From: Acidomonas methanolica
Lineage (GTDB): Bacteria; Pseudomonadota; Alphaproteobacteria; Acetobacterales; Acetobacteraceae
Direction: 5' to 3'
Assembly (NCBI RefSeq): GCF_004346035.1
Contig: NZ_SLZN01000016.1
Location: 1-64,000, forward strand
Length of the DNA stretch: 64,000 nt
In this document: one piece after another, positions 23,410 to 32,282 of the stretch
How the letters are laid out: every line of letters starts with the position of its first letter
How positions within the stretch are numbered: the stretch's first letter is position 1
Made by a program: the position numbers and the translations under genes
The notes under the pieces: model-generated
Told to the model about the DNA's origin: nothing
Seen by the model: only the letters and a program-made list of their open reading frames with translations
Databases searched by the model: none

Positions 23410-23670
23410 ATGATCACCGCCCGACAGACGCGGGCCGCTCGCGCGTTGCTTGGCTGGTCACAGGAGACGCTCGCTGACAAGGCCCTGGTATCGCTGACCG
23501 CGCTCAAGCGCCTGGAGTCGCAGAACGACCTCAAGGTGCATGAATCGACGCGGGATCAGATTCGCCGAGCCTTGGAAGATAATGGCGTCGTCCTCCTGTC
23601 GTCCGACCAGGGCGAAGGAGTCATGCTTGTCCAACGCAGCCCCCAGCCTCGTCGGGAGAGAAGCCGGTAG
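23410..23670 (+). CDS. Small XRE regulator (QseC-like)
   Basis: An 86-residue Cro/CI-type protein. The helix-turn-helix spans about residues 5-45 (TRAARALLGWSQETLADKAL then SLTALKRLES), followed by a short dimerisation strand. AGGAGG lies 9 bp before ATG. Together with the next gene (DUF2285) and the downstream split activator it matches the layout of the qseC-qseM-fseA switch of the Mesorhizobium symbiosis ICE, where QseC is a small DNA-binding protein that sets antiactivator levels. Assignment to that role is by neighbourhood. Confidence 0.75.
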   Translation: MITARQTRAARALLGWSQETLADKALVSLTALKRLESQNDLKVHESTRDQIRRALEDNGVVLLSSDQGEGVMLVQRSPQPRRERSR

Positions 23671-23745
23671 TGGCCATCGCGTGATGCTGCTCGCGCATCG
23701 GCGCAATCGACTTCGCTCATATCGCCGACATCATCGGCATCTATC

Positions 23746-24051
23746 GTGCATGAGCGTCAGGACGCGCATGGCATGAGGGCGCGCAACATGGACAAGCCCG
23801 GCTTCTCCGACGCGCCGCCGGCCAGCGAGGCGATCACCGACTATGATCGCCGCCACTTCGCCACCTATTTGCGCTTGCTCGACGCGGAGACCGAGGGCGT
23901 GGAATGGCAAGAAGTTGTGCGCGTGATCTTCGGACTCGATCCCCGCAAAGACCCTGATCGTGCCGAGCGGGTCCACGCCAATCATCTCGCGCGGGCGCAC
24001 TGGATGACCGCCAACGGATACGATGCCCTGATCCGCGCAAGCCACCATTGA
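23746..24051 (+). CDS. DUF2285 single-domain protein (QseM-like antiactivator)
   Basis: A protein of up to 101 residues consisting of one DUF2285 (RovC-type) domain: YDRRHFATYLRLLDAETEG, then W-x-EV-x-RVIFGLDP and HLARAHWMTANGY. The same pattern recurs in the C-terminal half of the split activator downstream (RMLRVVDARDEG ... WVGN ... GGYRMLL), so the two are homologous. In Mesorhizobium the single-domain protein QseM binds and blocks the activator FseA. Starts at 23773 and 23788 are also possible. Confidence 0.7.
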   Translation: MHERQDAHGMRARNMDKPGFSDAPPASEAITDYDRRHFATYLRLLDAETEGVEWQEVVRVIFGLDPRKDPDRAERVHANHLARAHWMTANGYDALIRASHH

Positions 24052-24172
24052 CGTAAAACGCGATGCGCCGTGCGCATCACCTTCTGTTTGCAATCTTATT
24101 CCAGAAAAGCTGCCAAGCCGCGATCATCACTCCCTTGCTGCTCACGCCATGATGAGAGCTGGGGAGGATACC

Positions 24173-24920
24173 ATGCCCGGCAAAGGACAATGGCGGCACG
24201 AATCCGCCTACGACTACATCGACGATCTCGATCCCGCCGCGCTCGCGTGGGAGTTTCTGAGGCGCAACCGCGACTATCGAAAGGAATATGCGCGGGTGAC
24301 GCGGCGCGGCCGGATCGAGGCTGCCGCTGCTGCCGACCTCGCCGACCGTTGGGGGATGCGATTTCGCGCTGAATCCCGAGACGGCAGCACGGCGCGGCAC
24401 GAGCCTCTGGAATCCCCTGGCAGATCCGGCGACGATCCTCCTGCTGCCGTCCCCGTTCCCGGCCGAAAACCCGATCATCACTGAGGCGTCGCACCGCGAG
24501 GCGCTGTCCCGATCGGTAGCGGAATCCGGCGATACGATCTTCTCCCTGCTTGCCGTGTCGGAGCTGGGGAAAGGCGCGCCGCTCGCCACCGTGGTCCTGC
24601 TCGATGACGACACGCCCGACCGAGCGGAGGCCGTGATCCGTTTTTGGACCGTTCTGAAACATCGGCCTGCGCCGCCGAACGACCGTATTACACCGCAGCG
24701 CCGGCAACGCCTTCGCCGAATGCTTCGCGTCGTGGACGCGCGCGACGAAGGCGAAACCTACCGCGCGATCGCGGAGGTGATGTTTCCACAGCATCACATC
24801 GAAGCCGCGTCCTGGGTTGGTAATCCCGTTCGGGAAACCGTGATCCGACTCGCGCGTGACGGGACGAAGCTGGTGCGAGGCGGCTATCGGATGCTGCTCC
24901 GCCGTCCCCGCAGATCATAG
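24173..24920 (+). CDS. fseA: Split DUF6499-DUF2285 activator requiring +1 frameshift (FseA-like)
   Basis: The N-terminal half (DUF6499; YDYIDDLDPAALAWEFLRRN) starts at ATG 24173 behind GGGGAGGA and in its own frame ends at TGA 24482-24484. The C-terminal half (DUF2285) is in the +1 frame and is open from well upstream. Protein similarity crosses frames at RWGMRF/ALNPETAARRG: at 24362-24365 the codon TTT is followed by C, so tRNA-Phe can slip from TTT to TTC and continue with GCG CTG AAT. The joined product would be about 248 residues. In the Mesorhizobium ICE the same domain pair is joined by a programmed +1 frameshift and activates the excisionase gene; here the excisionase gene follows directly. 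Confidence 0.78.
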
Positions 24921-25057
24921 CCAGACCAGGCATGGTCGATGGTGTCGATTTTAGCGCGATAACTTCGACATCGTGAGAACCACCCCTCACGCGCCACCGT
25001 GTCCCCTGCCGCTCCACAGTATCCGGCGGCATCCGGCAAGCACACGGAGGCCCTCCA

Positions 25058-25321
25058 ATGTCCGCTACGACTACCGTTATTCCGCCACGCTACCTTTGCA
25101 CGCCAGAAGCTGCGCGTTTTCTCGGATTATCCTATCGCACGCTTGAGAAGCATCGCTGCTACGGCACCGGCCCGACCTATCTGAAGCTCGGCGGTCGTGT
25201 CGTCTATTCCATCGACGACTTGCGCACCTGGGCCAGCCAGGGCGCGCAGACCTCGACCGCCGATCCCGGCCGCATCTTGCCGGCCAAGCCCCGCTCCGAC
25301 ACGCGCGCTGCAACGCGCTGA
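25058..25321 (+). CDS. rdfS: AlpA-type excisionase / recombination directionality factor (RdfS-like)
   Basis: An 87-residue MerR/Xis-type protein: YLCTPEAARFLGLSYRTLEK (about 12-31), a wing with GPTYLKLGGRVVYSIDDLRTW (38-58) and a disordered tail. The family comprises excisionases; in the Mesorhizobium symbiosis ICE the equivalent gene directly downstream of the frameshifted activator is rdfS, which turns the integrase to excision and starts the transfer operon. Here the recombinase is of the serine type, so the mechanism may differ. AGGCCC before ATG gives a weak ribosome-binding site. Confidence 0.75.
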   Translation: MSATTTVIPPRYLCTPEAARFLGLSYRTLEKHRCYGTGPTYLKLGGRVVYSIDDLRTWASQGAQTSTADPGRILPAKPRSDTRAATR

Positions 25322-25332
25322 CCGGCCGCGCT

Positions 25333-26217
25333 ATGTCCTTCCGCCGTCCGATCAGCGAGCGCGATCAGCTCGACCTGTTCCATGCGCTGCCCGGCGATCT
25401 CGCGCCGCGCGACGCACAGGACTTGATGGCCTATCCGTTCTTTTCGCTCGCCAAGTCCCGCCGCCTCGCGCCGATCGCCTTCAAGGCCGGCGCCATCCTG
25501 ATCCGCGTGGAAGCCGTGCCCGAGCACGGCATGGCGACGATATGGGATGCGGACGTTCTGATTTGGGCCGCCTCACAGATCGTCGAGGCGCGCGACGCCG
25601 GGCTACGGCCCTCGCGCCTCATGGCGGCGACGCCCTACGAGATACTGACCTTCATCGGGCGTGGCGTCGGCTTGCGCGACTATGACCGCCTGAAGGCGGC
25701 GCTCGACCGTCTGCAATCCACCACCATCGCTACGTCGATCCGGCAGGCGACCGAACGGCGGCTGCACCGCTTCTCATGGATCAATGAATGGCAGGAGCGC
25801 GCCAACCATCGCGGCCGTCCGCTCGGCCTGGAGCTGATCCTGCCGGACTGGTTCTACGCGGCCGTGCTCGACGACGCGCTCGTGCTGACCATCGACCGCG
25901 CCTATTTCAGCCTGACCGGCGGACTCGAACGCTGGCTTTACCGCCTTGTGCGCAAGCACGGCGGTCGCCAGGAATATGGCTGGAGCTTCGATCTCGGCCA
26001 TCTCCATGCCAAGTCGGGCAGCCTCTCACCACTCAAGCATTTCGCCTACGACCTGCGGGAGATCGTTCGTCGGCAACCGCTGCCGGGCTACCGCCTCACC
26101 ATAGAGCAGCCGACCAACAGCGCCGAGCGCCTTTCCTTCGCACCGGTCGCTTCGCTGCCATTCCCGCGCGCGCCGTATCGGCTCCGGGCCGGCACCCGCC
26201 CTGAGGATAAGCTGTGA
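25333..26217 (+). CDS. repA: RepA-type replication initiator (RPA family)
   Basis: A 294-residue protein of the plasmid replication initiator RepA (RPA) family: conserved start ERDQLDLFHA, the MAYPFFSLAK block, a TPYEILTFIGR segment and a basic second half. It follows the excisionase by 11 bp. In ICEs it would allow autonomous replication of the excised circle. Three repeats of (C/T)ATCGGGGAC just beyond its stop are a probable binding site. Confidence 0.85.
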   Translation: MSFRRPISERDQLDLFHALPGDLAPRDAQDLMAYPFFSLAKSRRLAPIAFKAGAILIRVEAVPEHGMATIWDADVLIWAASQIVEARDAGLRPSRLMAATPYEILTFIGRGVGLRDYDRLKAALDRLQSTTIATSIRQATERRLHRFSWINEWQERANHRGRPLGLELILPDWFYAAVLDDALVLTIDRAYFSLTGGLERWLYRLVRKHGGRQEYGWSFDLGHLHAKSGSLSPLKHFAYDLREIVRRQPLPGYRLTIEQPTNSAERLSFAPVASLPFPRAPYRLRAGTRPEDKL

Positions 26218-26229
26218 ATCGCCTCGTCC

Positions 26230-26286
26230 CATCGGGGACCGTCCCTATCGTGCCATCGGGGACGCGATCCTCGTGCTATCGGGGAC
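26230..26286. repeat. Iteron-like repeats downstream of repA
   Basis: CATCGGGGAC at 26230 and 26254 and TATCGGGGAC at 26277 lie 24 and 23 bp apart, about two helical turns, each preceded by GTSC or GTGC. Same-face direct repeats beside an initiator gene suggest the element's vegetative origin. Confidence 0.6.
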
Positions 26287-26479
26287 CGGATTCGTCGATT
26301 CCACTTTCCGATTCAGTGCGTTGCAGCGGCCGTAACTCTTCTAACCAGAATTACTTCGTAATTCTTCTAACGCACCGGGCGTTTCGCACCGTTGCGGATA
26401 ACTCTCGCGAGGCCACCGCCGCCGACATGCAGCGCGAACCGCTCGCGCACAAATCCCGATCCCCCAAAGGAGAAACGCC

Positions 26480-27001
26480 ATGACCGGCAGCGCGGCCCAC
26501 CCGCCGCGCGGTGGCCCGACGCCGACCGCGCTTCCCACCGACATGCTCACCCATGTCGAACTGACCTGGGTGAAGAAGAAGATCGAGCACTGGATCAGGT
26601 TCGGCCGGGAGGCGCACGAACAGATTCTCGATCGTCGCCGCCGCGTCGTCTCGTTCCGGCCCGGCGCCATCTTCGCCTTCGTCCGATGGGCGTCCAACGA
26701 CTTCGGCACGATCGTCTCGCGCATCGACATCGTGCGCGCGGTCGGCGCGGGCGAACCCTGTCAGACCCTCCCGTTCGTGCGACCCGGCGGCGACATCCTG
26801 TTGCGGCTCGACGGATGGCCGAAGGTCGAGCGGGTGCTGAAGGTGATCGACGGGATCGAAGCGTTGGACATCGACCCGGCCGAGATCGCGCCGGAACACT
26901 GGCGACACATCCACAACCGGCTGACCGCCGGGCACGAACCGCGCGCCTACAGCCGCACCCAGCATAGCGCCTGGCTGCTGCGCCGGGAGACCGGCAAATG
27001 A
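26480..27001 (+). CDS. DUF2840 protein
   Basis: A 173-residue DUF2840 protein: HVELTWVKKKIEHWIRFGRE near residues 24-43 and the late HWRHIHNRLTAGHEPRAYS. The family is found almost only between repA and traF on alphaproteobacterial ICEs; its function is unknown. Its stop overlaps the traF start (ATGA), so it belongs to the transfer operon. Confidence 0.8.
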   Translation: MTGSAAHPPRGGPTPTALPTDMLTHVELTWVKKKIEHWIRFGREAHEQILDRRRRVVSFRPGAIFAFVRWASNDFGTIVSRIDIVRAVGAGEPCQTLPFVRPGGDILLRLDGWPKVERVLKVIDGIEALDIDPAEIAPEHWRHIHNRLTAGHEPRAYSRTQHSAWLLRRETGK

Positions 27002-27567
27002 CCCGCTTCGGCTACGTCATGGCGACGTATTTCGTGGTGGTCGGTATCGGCGCCCTGTCGCTCGTTCACGTCACCCCGAGACTCATCTGGAACGCCTCGG
27101 CCAGCGTGCCGATCGGACTCTACGCCATACGACCCGCGCGCCATCTCGACGTTACCGAACTGGTCGCGGTCGATCCGCCGGAGCCGCTCGCCGATTTCCT
27201 GGCGGAGCGTCGCTATCTTCCGCATGGCGTCGCGCTGATGAAGCGCATCGTGGCGCTGCCCGGCCAGAAGGTTTGCCGCACCGGCCTTGCCGTCACCGTC
27301 GATGGCGTAGCGATGGGCGACGCGCTGAAACAAGATCGTCTCGGCCGCCCGCTGCCTGTCTGGCAGGGTTGCCGCCGCATCGTTCCCGGCCAGGTTTTCC
27401 TCATGAACTGGCAGGTCCGCGACAGCCTGGACAGCCGCTATTTCGGGCCGATCGCAGCCAACAGAATCATCGGCCGCGCAATTCCACTGTGGACCGACGA
27501 GGGAGGAAACGGTCGGTTCGAGTGGCGTGCATCGACATGGCAGACCTCGCGCGACGGGAGGAACTGA
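26998..27567 (+). CDS. traF: TraF, S26 family signal peptidase
   Basis: A 189-residue membrane-anchored peptidase. An N-terminal membrane helix (about 8-28) is followed by the catalytic Ser motif SASVPIGLY (about 34-42), the Lys motif MKRIVALPGQ (about 81-90) and DSRYFGP near 150. In the RP4 system TraF processes the TrbC pilin, removing its C-terminus and cyclising it, outside the inner membrane; trbC lies downstream here. Confidence 0.9.
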   Translation: MTRFGYVMATYFVVVGIGALSLVHVTPRLIWNASASVPIGLYAIRPARHLDVTELVAVDPPEPLADFLAERRYLPHGVALMKRIVALPGQKVCRTGLAVTVDGVAMGDALKQDRLGRPLPVWQGCRRIVPGQVFLMNWQVRDSLDSRYFGPIAANRIIGRAIPLWTDEGGNGRFEWRASTWQTSRDGRN

Positions 27568-27569
27568 CC

Positions 27570-28286
27570 ATGTATTTCCGTCGCCCCTCCGCCATCCTTC
27601 TTCTTTCCGGCCTGACGTTTGCTGCCGCCTATCCGATTGCCGCGATTGCGCAGAACGCGCCGGCGACGCGCGAGCAGACGGGCAATGCTCATGCGGGCTT
27701 TATCGCCGAAGCATCGCAACGTTTTGGCATCCCCATTGCGTGGATACGCGCCGTCATGCGCGCCGAGAGCGCCGATGCGGTGCGCGCGATCTCGCCGGCC
27801 GGAGCAATGGGTTTGATGCAGATCATGCCCGATACATGGGCGGGCCTGCGCATCCGCTATCATCTCGGCAACAACCCTTACGATCCGCACGACAACATTC
27901 TGGCGGGCACAGCATATCTCCGCGAGTTGCATGATCGCTATGGGGCGCCGGGCTTCCTCGCCGCCTACAATGCCGGTCCCCGCCGCTACGACGAATATCT
28001 GGCGACGGGACGGCCGCTGCCCGCCGAAACGCGCGCCTATCTCATAGCGCTCGCCCCGACTGTCGGCGGCGGGAAGATCACCGATCCGGTCATCGCCGTT
28101 GCTGCCGACCCGCTGTCATGGACACGCGCACCGTTGTTTTTCGTGCGCGCCGATCGCACGTTCGCCGCAGCTCCCGCGCATTCCGGGAATACTCCAGCGG
28201 CGCCGTCGCAGCGCGACACCACCGCCGACGAGCAGCCGCGAGACAGCCTGTTCGTGCCACACTCCGACGCAGGGAAGCCCCAATGA
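27570..28286 (+). CDS. Lytic transglycosylase of the transfer system
   Basis: A 238-residue secreted SLT-domain protein. The first 25 residues are a signal peptide. The catalytic Glu is in MRAESADAV (about 64) and the fold signature is AGAMGLMQIMPDTW (about 78-91), followed by AGTAYLRELHDRYG and AAYNAGP. It opens the peptidoglycan for the mating channel. ATG 27570 follows GGGAGGAA and lies two bases past the traF stop. Confidence 0.9.
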   Translation: MYFRRPSAILLLSGLTFAAAYPIAAIAQNAPATREQTGNAHAGFIAEASQRFGIPIAWIRAVMRAESADAVRAISPAGAMGLMQIMPDTWAGLRIRYHLGNNPYDPHDNILAGTAYLRELHDRYGAPGFLAAYNAGPRRYDEYLATGRPLPAETRAYLIALAPTVGGGKITDPVIAVAADPLSWTRAPLFFVRADRTFAAAPAHSGNTPAAPSQRDTTADEQPRDSLFVPHSDAGKPQ

Positions 28287-28518
28287 GCGCCATCCGCATG
28301 AATCGCGCTTTGGCGTGGAATAGCGTGCTGTGGAGGGAGGCAGAACCCACAACCGGCCGATGGCAGGATAAAGGGCCGCGATGTGCGGCTGTTTGCGGTT
28401 GTGGTTTTTCAAGGACTTGCGCGGCGATTCCGCGATGTGCGCCGGAGCGGCGCGGCCTGCGGCCATGCCGCTACCTCAAGGATTTCCGTGACTTTGTGCG
28501 ATGTGCGCGGTCTCGGCC

Positions 28519-30258
28519 ATGACCGGCGAGGACGATTTCCGCATCCGGCCCGGCCGCATCCGCTCGACCCGCGCGCAGCAGGCCCGGCCGTTCATCGCCC
28601 AGGCGCTCGCCGCCGCGCAACGGGCCGGCGGAACGATCTCGCGGAAAGGCACAGTCGGTTCCAGCCATCGCTCTCGCTTCGGCCGGGGCCAGCGCGCGTC
28701 CGTGCAAGCCAACCGGCTCATCACTTCGCGCTCGCGCGGCGCCGTCGTGAAGGCCCGTGTCGTCCGCAACAGCGGACGCAGCGCGCCGCTCGCCACCCAT
28801 CTCGATTATCTCCGCCGCGAGGGCGTCACCCGCGACGGGGAGAAGGCCCGGTTGTTCGGGCCAGAAACGGATGACGCCGACGCGCGCGGCTTCGCCGGTC
28901 GGTGCGAGGACGACCGCCATCATTTCCGCTTCATCGTCTCGCCCGACGACGCGGCGGAGATGTCGGACCTCAAGAGCTTCACCCGCGATCTGATCGGCCA
29001 GATGGAAAAGGATCTCGACACGCGGCTCGAATGGGTCGGCATCGCGCACTGGAACACCGAGCATCCCCATGTCCATCTGATCGTGCGGGGCGTCCGAGAC
29101 GACGGCGAGAACCTCGTCATCGCGCGCGACTATATCAAGGAAGGAATGCGCGACCGCGCGCGTGATCTCATCACCCAGGAACTCGGCCCGCGCACCGATC
29201 ACGAGATTCGTCACGCGATCGAGCGCCAGGTCGAGGCCGAACGCTGGACCAATCTCGACCGCCAGCTTGCGCGCGACTGCTATCGAACCCGCGTCATCGA
29301 CATGGCGCCGCATCCAGACCGACAGCCCGACGAGTTTCATGCTGCCAAGATCGGCCGGCTGCGCAAGCTCGAATCCCTCGGCCTTGCCGATCAGGTTGGT
29401 CCCGGCCAATGGGTGCTGTCGGAGAAGGCCGAGGCAACGCTGCGCGAGCTGGGTGAACGTGGCGACATTATCAAGCGCATCCATCGCGGTCTGACCGAAC
29501 GCGGCATCGAGCGCGGCGCGGCGAGCTATGTGCTGGTGGGCGAGAGCCTGGACGGTCCCATCGTCGGCCGGCTGGTCGATCGCGGCCTCGACGACGAGCT
29601 GAAGGGCACGGCCTACGCCGTGGTCGATGGCGTGGACGGCCGCACCCATCACATCAAGTTTCCCGATCTCAATGCGGCCGGCGACAGCGCGCCGGGGTCG
29701 ATCGTCGAGTTGCGCAAGTTCGACGACTCGCAGGGCCGGCGGCGGGTCGCGCTCGCCATTCGCTCCGACCTCGATATCGAGGCGCAGGTCACGGCATCGG
29801 GCGCCACCTGGCTCGACCGGCAGGCCATCGCGCGCGAACCGGCAGCACTTGGCGAAGCAGGATTCGGCGCCGAGGTGCGCGGGGCGATGGATCGCCGCGC
29901 CGAGCGCCTGATCGAACAGGGCTTCGCCGAGCGGCACGGCCGCAGCGTGATCTTCAGACGCAACCTGATCGACACCTTGCGCCGCCGGGAGGTGGAAGCG
30001 CTGGGCGAGAAACTCGCCGCCAGGACCGGGCGCTCGTTCACCAAATCCGCCGCTGGTGAATATGTCGCCGGCACCTACAGCCGCCGCTTCGCGCTCAGCT
30101 CGGGCCGCTTCGCCATGATCGACGACGGCTTGGGCTTCCAGCTCGTGCCTTGGACTCCCTCGCTCGAAAAACAGCTCGGTCGCCATGTCTCCGGCGTCGC
30201 GCGCGGCGACGGCGGAATCGATTGGGGCTTCGGCCGCAAGCGCGGGCTCGGCCTGTAG
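28519..30258 (+). CDS. VirD2/DUF3363 relaxase
   Basis: A 579-residue relaxase. The metal-binding HUH motif is HWNTEHPHVHL (about residues 176-186), and THLDYLRREG near 95 may hold the active-site Tyr. The C-terminal part is the DUF3363 region of ICE relaxases. It should nick at oriT and pilot the strand through TraG. ATG at 28519 (MTGEDDF) is preferred over a slightly earlier start lacking conserved sequence. The 230-bp gap before it (28287-28518) is the natural place for oriT, though no nic consensus was recognised. Confidence 0.9.
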   Translation: MTGEDDFRIRPGRIRSTRAQQARPFIAQALAAAQRAGGTISRKGTVGSSHRSRFGRGQRASVQANRLITSRSRGAVVKARVVRNSGRSAPLATHLDYLRREGVTRDGEKARLFGPETDDADARGFAGRCEDDRHHFRFIVSPDDAAEMSDLKSFTRDLIGQMEKDLDTRLEWVGIAHWNTEHPHVHLIVRGVRDDGENLVIARDYIKEGMRDRARDLITQELGPRTDHEIRHAIERQVEAERWTNLDRQLARDCYRTRVIDMAPHPDRQPDEFHAAKIGRLRKLESLGLADQVGPGQWVLSEKAEATLRELGERGDIIKRIHRGLTERGIERGAASYVLVGESLDGPIVGRLVDRGLDDELKGTAYAVVDGVDGRTHHIKFPDLNAAGDSAPGSIVELRKFDDSQGRRRVALAIRSDLDIEAQVTASGATWLDRQAIAREPAALGEAGFGAEVRGAMDRRAERLIEQGFAERHGRSVIFRRNLIDTLRRREVEALGEKLAARTGRSFTKSAAGEYVAGTYSRRFALSSGRFAMIDDGLGFQLVPWTPSLEKQLGRHVSGVARGDGGIDWGFGRKRGLGL

Positions 30259-30286
30259 CCCGGCACCCAAGAAAGGACTCATCGTC

Positions 30287-32272
30287 ATGCCCGCCACGAA
30301 AATCCTTTGGGGTCCGATCATCGTCGTTTCACTGATCGTGCTGTTCACGACCTGGGGCGCGACGCAATGGACGGCCTGGCAACTCAGTTTTCAGCCCCAG
30401 CTTGGAGCGCCGTGGTTCCGGCTGCTCGGGATGCCGGTCTATTACCCGCCGGCCTTCTTCTGGTGGTGGTATTTCTACGACGCCTATGCCCCGTCGATCT
30501 TCGTTCACGGCGCCTATATTGCGGCGTCGGGCGGCTTCCTCTCAGCCGCCGCCGCTATCGCCATGTCGGTATGGCGGGCACGTGAGGCGAAGAACGTCGA
30601 GACCTACGGCTCGGCCCGCTGGGCACGGCCCGACGAGGTGAAGGATGCCGGCCTGCTCGGGCCGGATGGCGTCGTGCTCGGCAAGATGGAGCGCGCCTAT
30701 CTGCGTCATGACGGCCCGGAGCATGTGCTGTGCTTCGCCCCGACGAGAAGCGGCAAGGGCGTGGGCCTCGTGATCCCCTCGCTGCTCACTTGGCCGGGCA
30801 GCGCCATCGTGCATGACATCAAGGGTGAGAACTGGCAGCTCACCGCCGGTTTCCGCTCACGGCACGGCCGCGTGCTGCTGTTCGATCCGACCAACCGGAA
30901 GTCCGCCGCCTACAATCCGTTGCTGGAGGTGCGGCGCGGCGAATGGGAGGTGCGCGATGTCCAGAATATCGCCGACATCCTCGTCGATCCAGAAGGGAGC
31001 CTTGAGAAGCGGAACCATTGGGAGAAGACCAGCCACGCGCTGCTCGTCGGCGCGATCCTCCACGTCCTCTATGCCGGGGAAGACAAGACGCTGGCGGGCG
31101 TGGCCGCTTTCCTGTCGGACCCGAAGCGCCCGATCGAGTCCACGCTGGCGGCGATGATGCAGACCGCCCATCTCGGCGAGGCCGGCGTGCATCCCGTCGT
31201 CGCCTCGGCCGCGCGCGAGCTGCTCAACAAATCCGACAACGAGCGGAGCGGCGTCCTCAGCACCGCCATGTCGTTCCTCGGCCTCTATCGCGATCCCATC
31301 GTCGCCGAGGTGACGCGCCGCTGCGACTGGCGGATCGCCGATCTTGTCGGCGGCGGCCGACCGACGACGCTCTATCTCGTCGTGCCGCCCAGCGACATCA
31401 ACAGGACGAAGCCGCTGATCCGGCTTCTCCTCAACCAAATCGGGCGCAGGCTCACCGAGGACTTGCAGGCGAAGGCTGGACGCCATCGCCTACTTCTCAT
31501 GCTCGACGAGTTTCCGGCGCTGGGCCGGCTCGACTTCTTCGAGTCGGCGTTGGCGTTCATGGCGGGATACGGGATCAAGTCCTTCTTGATCGCGCAGTCG
31601 CTGAACCAGATCGAGAAGGCATACGGGCCGAACAATTCGATCCTCGACAACTGCCATGTGCGCGTCAGCTTTGCGACGAACGACGAGCGCACGGCCAAGC
31701 GTGTCTCCGACGCCCTCGGCACCGCGACCGAGATGAAGGCGATGAAAAACTACGCCGGCAGCCGGCTGTCGCCCTGGCTCGGGCATCTCATGGTCTCCCG
31801 ATCGGAAACCGCCCGCCCGCTGCTCACCCCTGGCGAGGTGATGCAGCTCCCGTCTGCCGACGAGATCGTCATGGTGGCGGGCACGCCGCCGATCCGGGCG
31901 AAGAAGGCGCGCTATTATGAAGACCCGCGATTTCAGGAACGCATCCTGCCACCGCCGTCGCCAACTCGATTAGACACGCCACGGCCCGACGACTGGAGCG
32001 CGCTCGCCCTGCCGCCTGCGCCGGAATTGCCTGCCGCCGATCCGACGCCGCAGCAGGACGACGATGATCCGACCGGATCGGAGCACCGCCGGCAGCCCGA
32101 GCTGAATGAGGCGAAGACCGTCGAGAAGAAGGAGCCGATCGACAACGAGTTTGCGGCCGACCTCGACGACGACGAGCCGGACGACGCGGCTCGCATCGGT
32201 CGGATGCGCGACATCATGCAGGGCGTCGCGCGCCAGGCGTCGCTCGATCGCGGCGATGGCCTGGATATGTGA
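30287..32272 (+). CDS. traG: TraG, VirD4-type coupling protein
   Basis: A 661-residue type IV coupling ATPase. Two N-terminal membrane helices (about 8-30 and 55-95) precede Walker A PTRSGKG (about 152-158) and Walker B LLMLDEFP (about 401). A long acidic tail follows. It links the relaxosome to the Trb secretion channel at the inner membrane. GAAAGGA lies before ATG 30287. Confidence 0.95.
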   Translation: MPATKILWGPIIVVSLIVLFTTWGATQWTAWQLSFQPQLGAPWFRLLGMPVYYPPAFFWWWYFYDAYAPSIFVHGAYIAASGGFLSAAAAIAMSVWRAREAKNVETYGSARWARPDEVKDAGLLGPDGVVLGKMERAYLRHDGPEHVLCFAPTRSGKGVGLVIPSLLTWPGSAIVHDIKGENWQLTAGFRSRHGRVLLFDPTNRKSAAYNPLLEVRRGEWEVRDVQNIADILVDPEGSLEKRNHWEKTSHALLVGAILHVLYAGEDKTLAGVAAFLSDPKRPIESTLAAMMQTAHLGEAGVHPVVASAARELLNKSDNERSGVLSTAMSFLGLYRDPIVAEVTRRCDWRIADLVGGGRPTTLYLVVPPSDINRTKPLIRLLLNQIGRRLTEDLQAKAGRHRLLLMLDEFPALGRLDFFESALAFMAGYGIKSFLIAQSLNQIEKAYGPNNSILDNCHVRVSFATNDERTAKRVSDALGTATEMKAMKNYAGSRLSPWLGHLMVSRSETARPLLTPGEVMQLPSADEIVMVAGTPPIRAKKARYYEDPRFQERILPPPSPTRLDTPRPDDWSALALPPAPELPAADPTPQQDDDDPTGSEHRRQPELNEAKTVEKKEPIDNEFAADLDDDEPDDAARIGRMRDIMQGVARQASLDRGDGLDM

Positions 32273-32282
32273 GGCGGGGCCG

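Noticed and set aside
28283-28522. Small gene between the transglycosylase and the relaxase (starts in an ATGA overlap)
   Set aside because: The overlap is suggestive, but the product is Cys/Arg-rich and not protein-like; the region may instead hold oriT.
28471-30348. Long leftward frame of 625 codons
   Set aside because: Antisense to the relaxase in GC-rich DNA; composition is typical of a shadow frame and no family is recognised.
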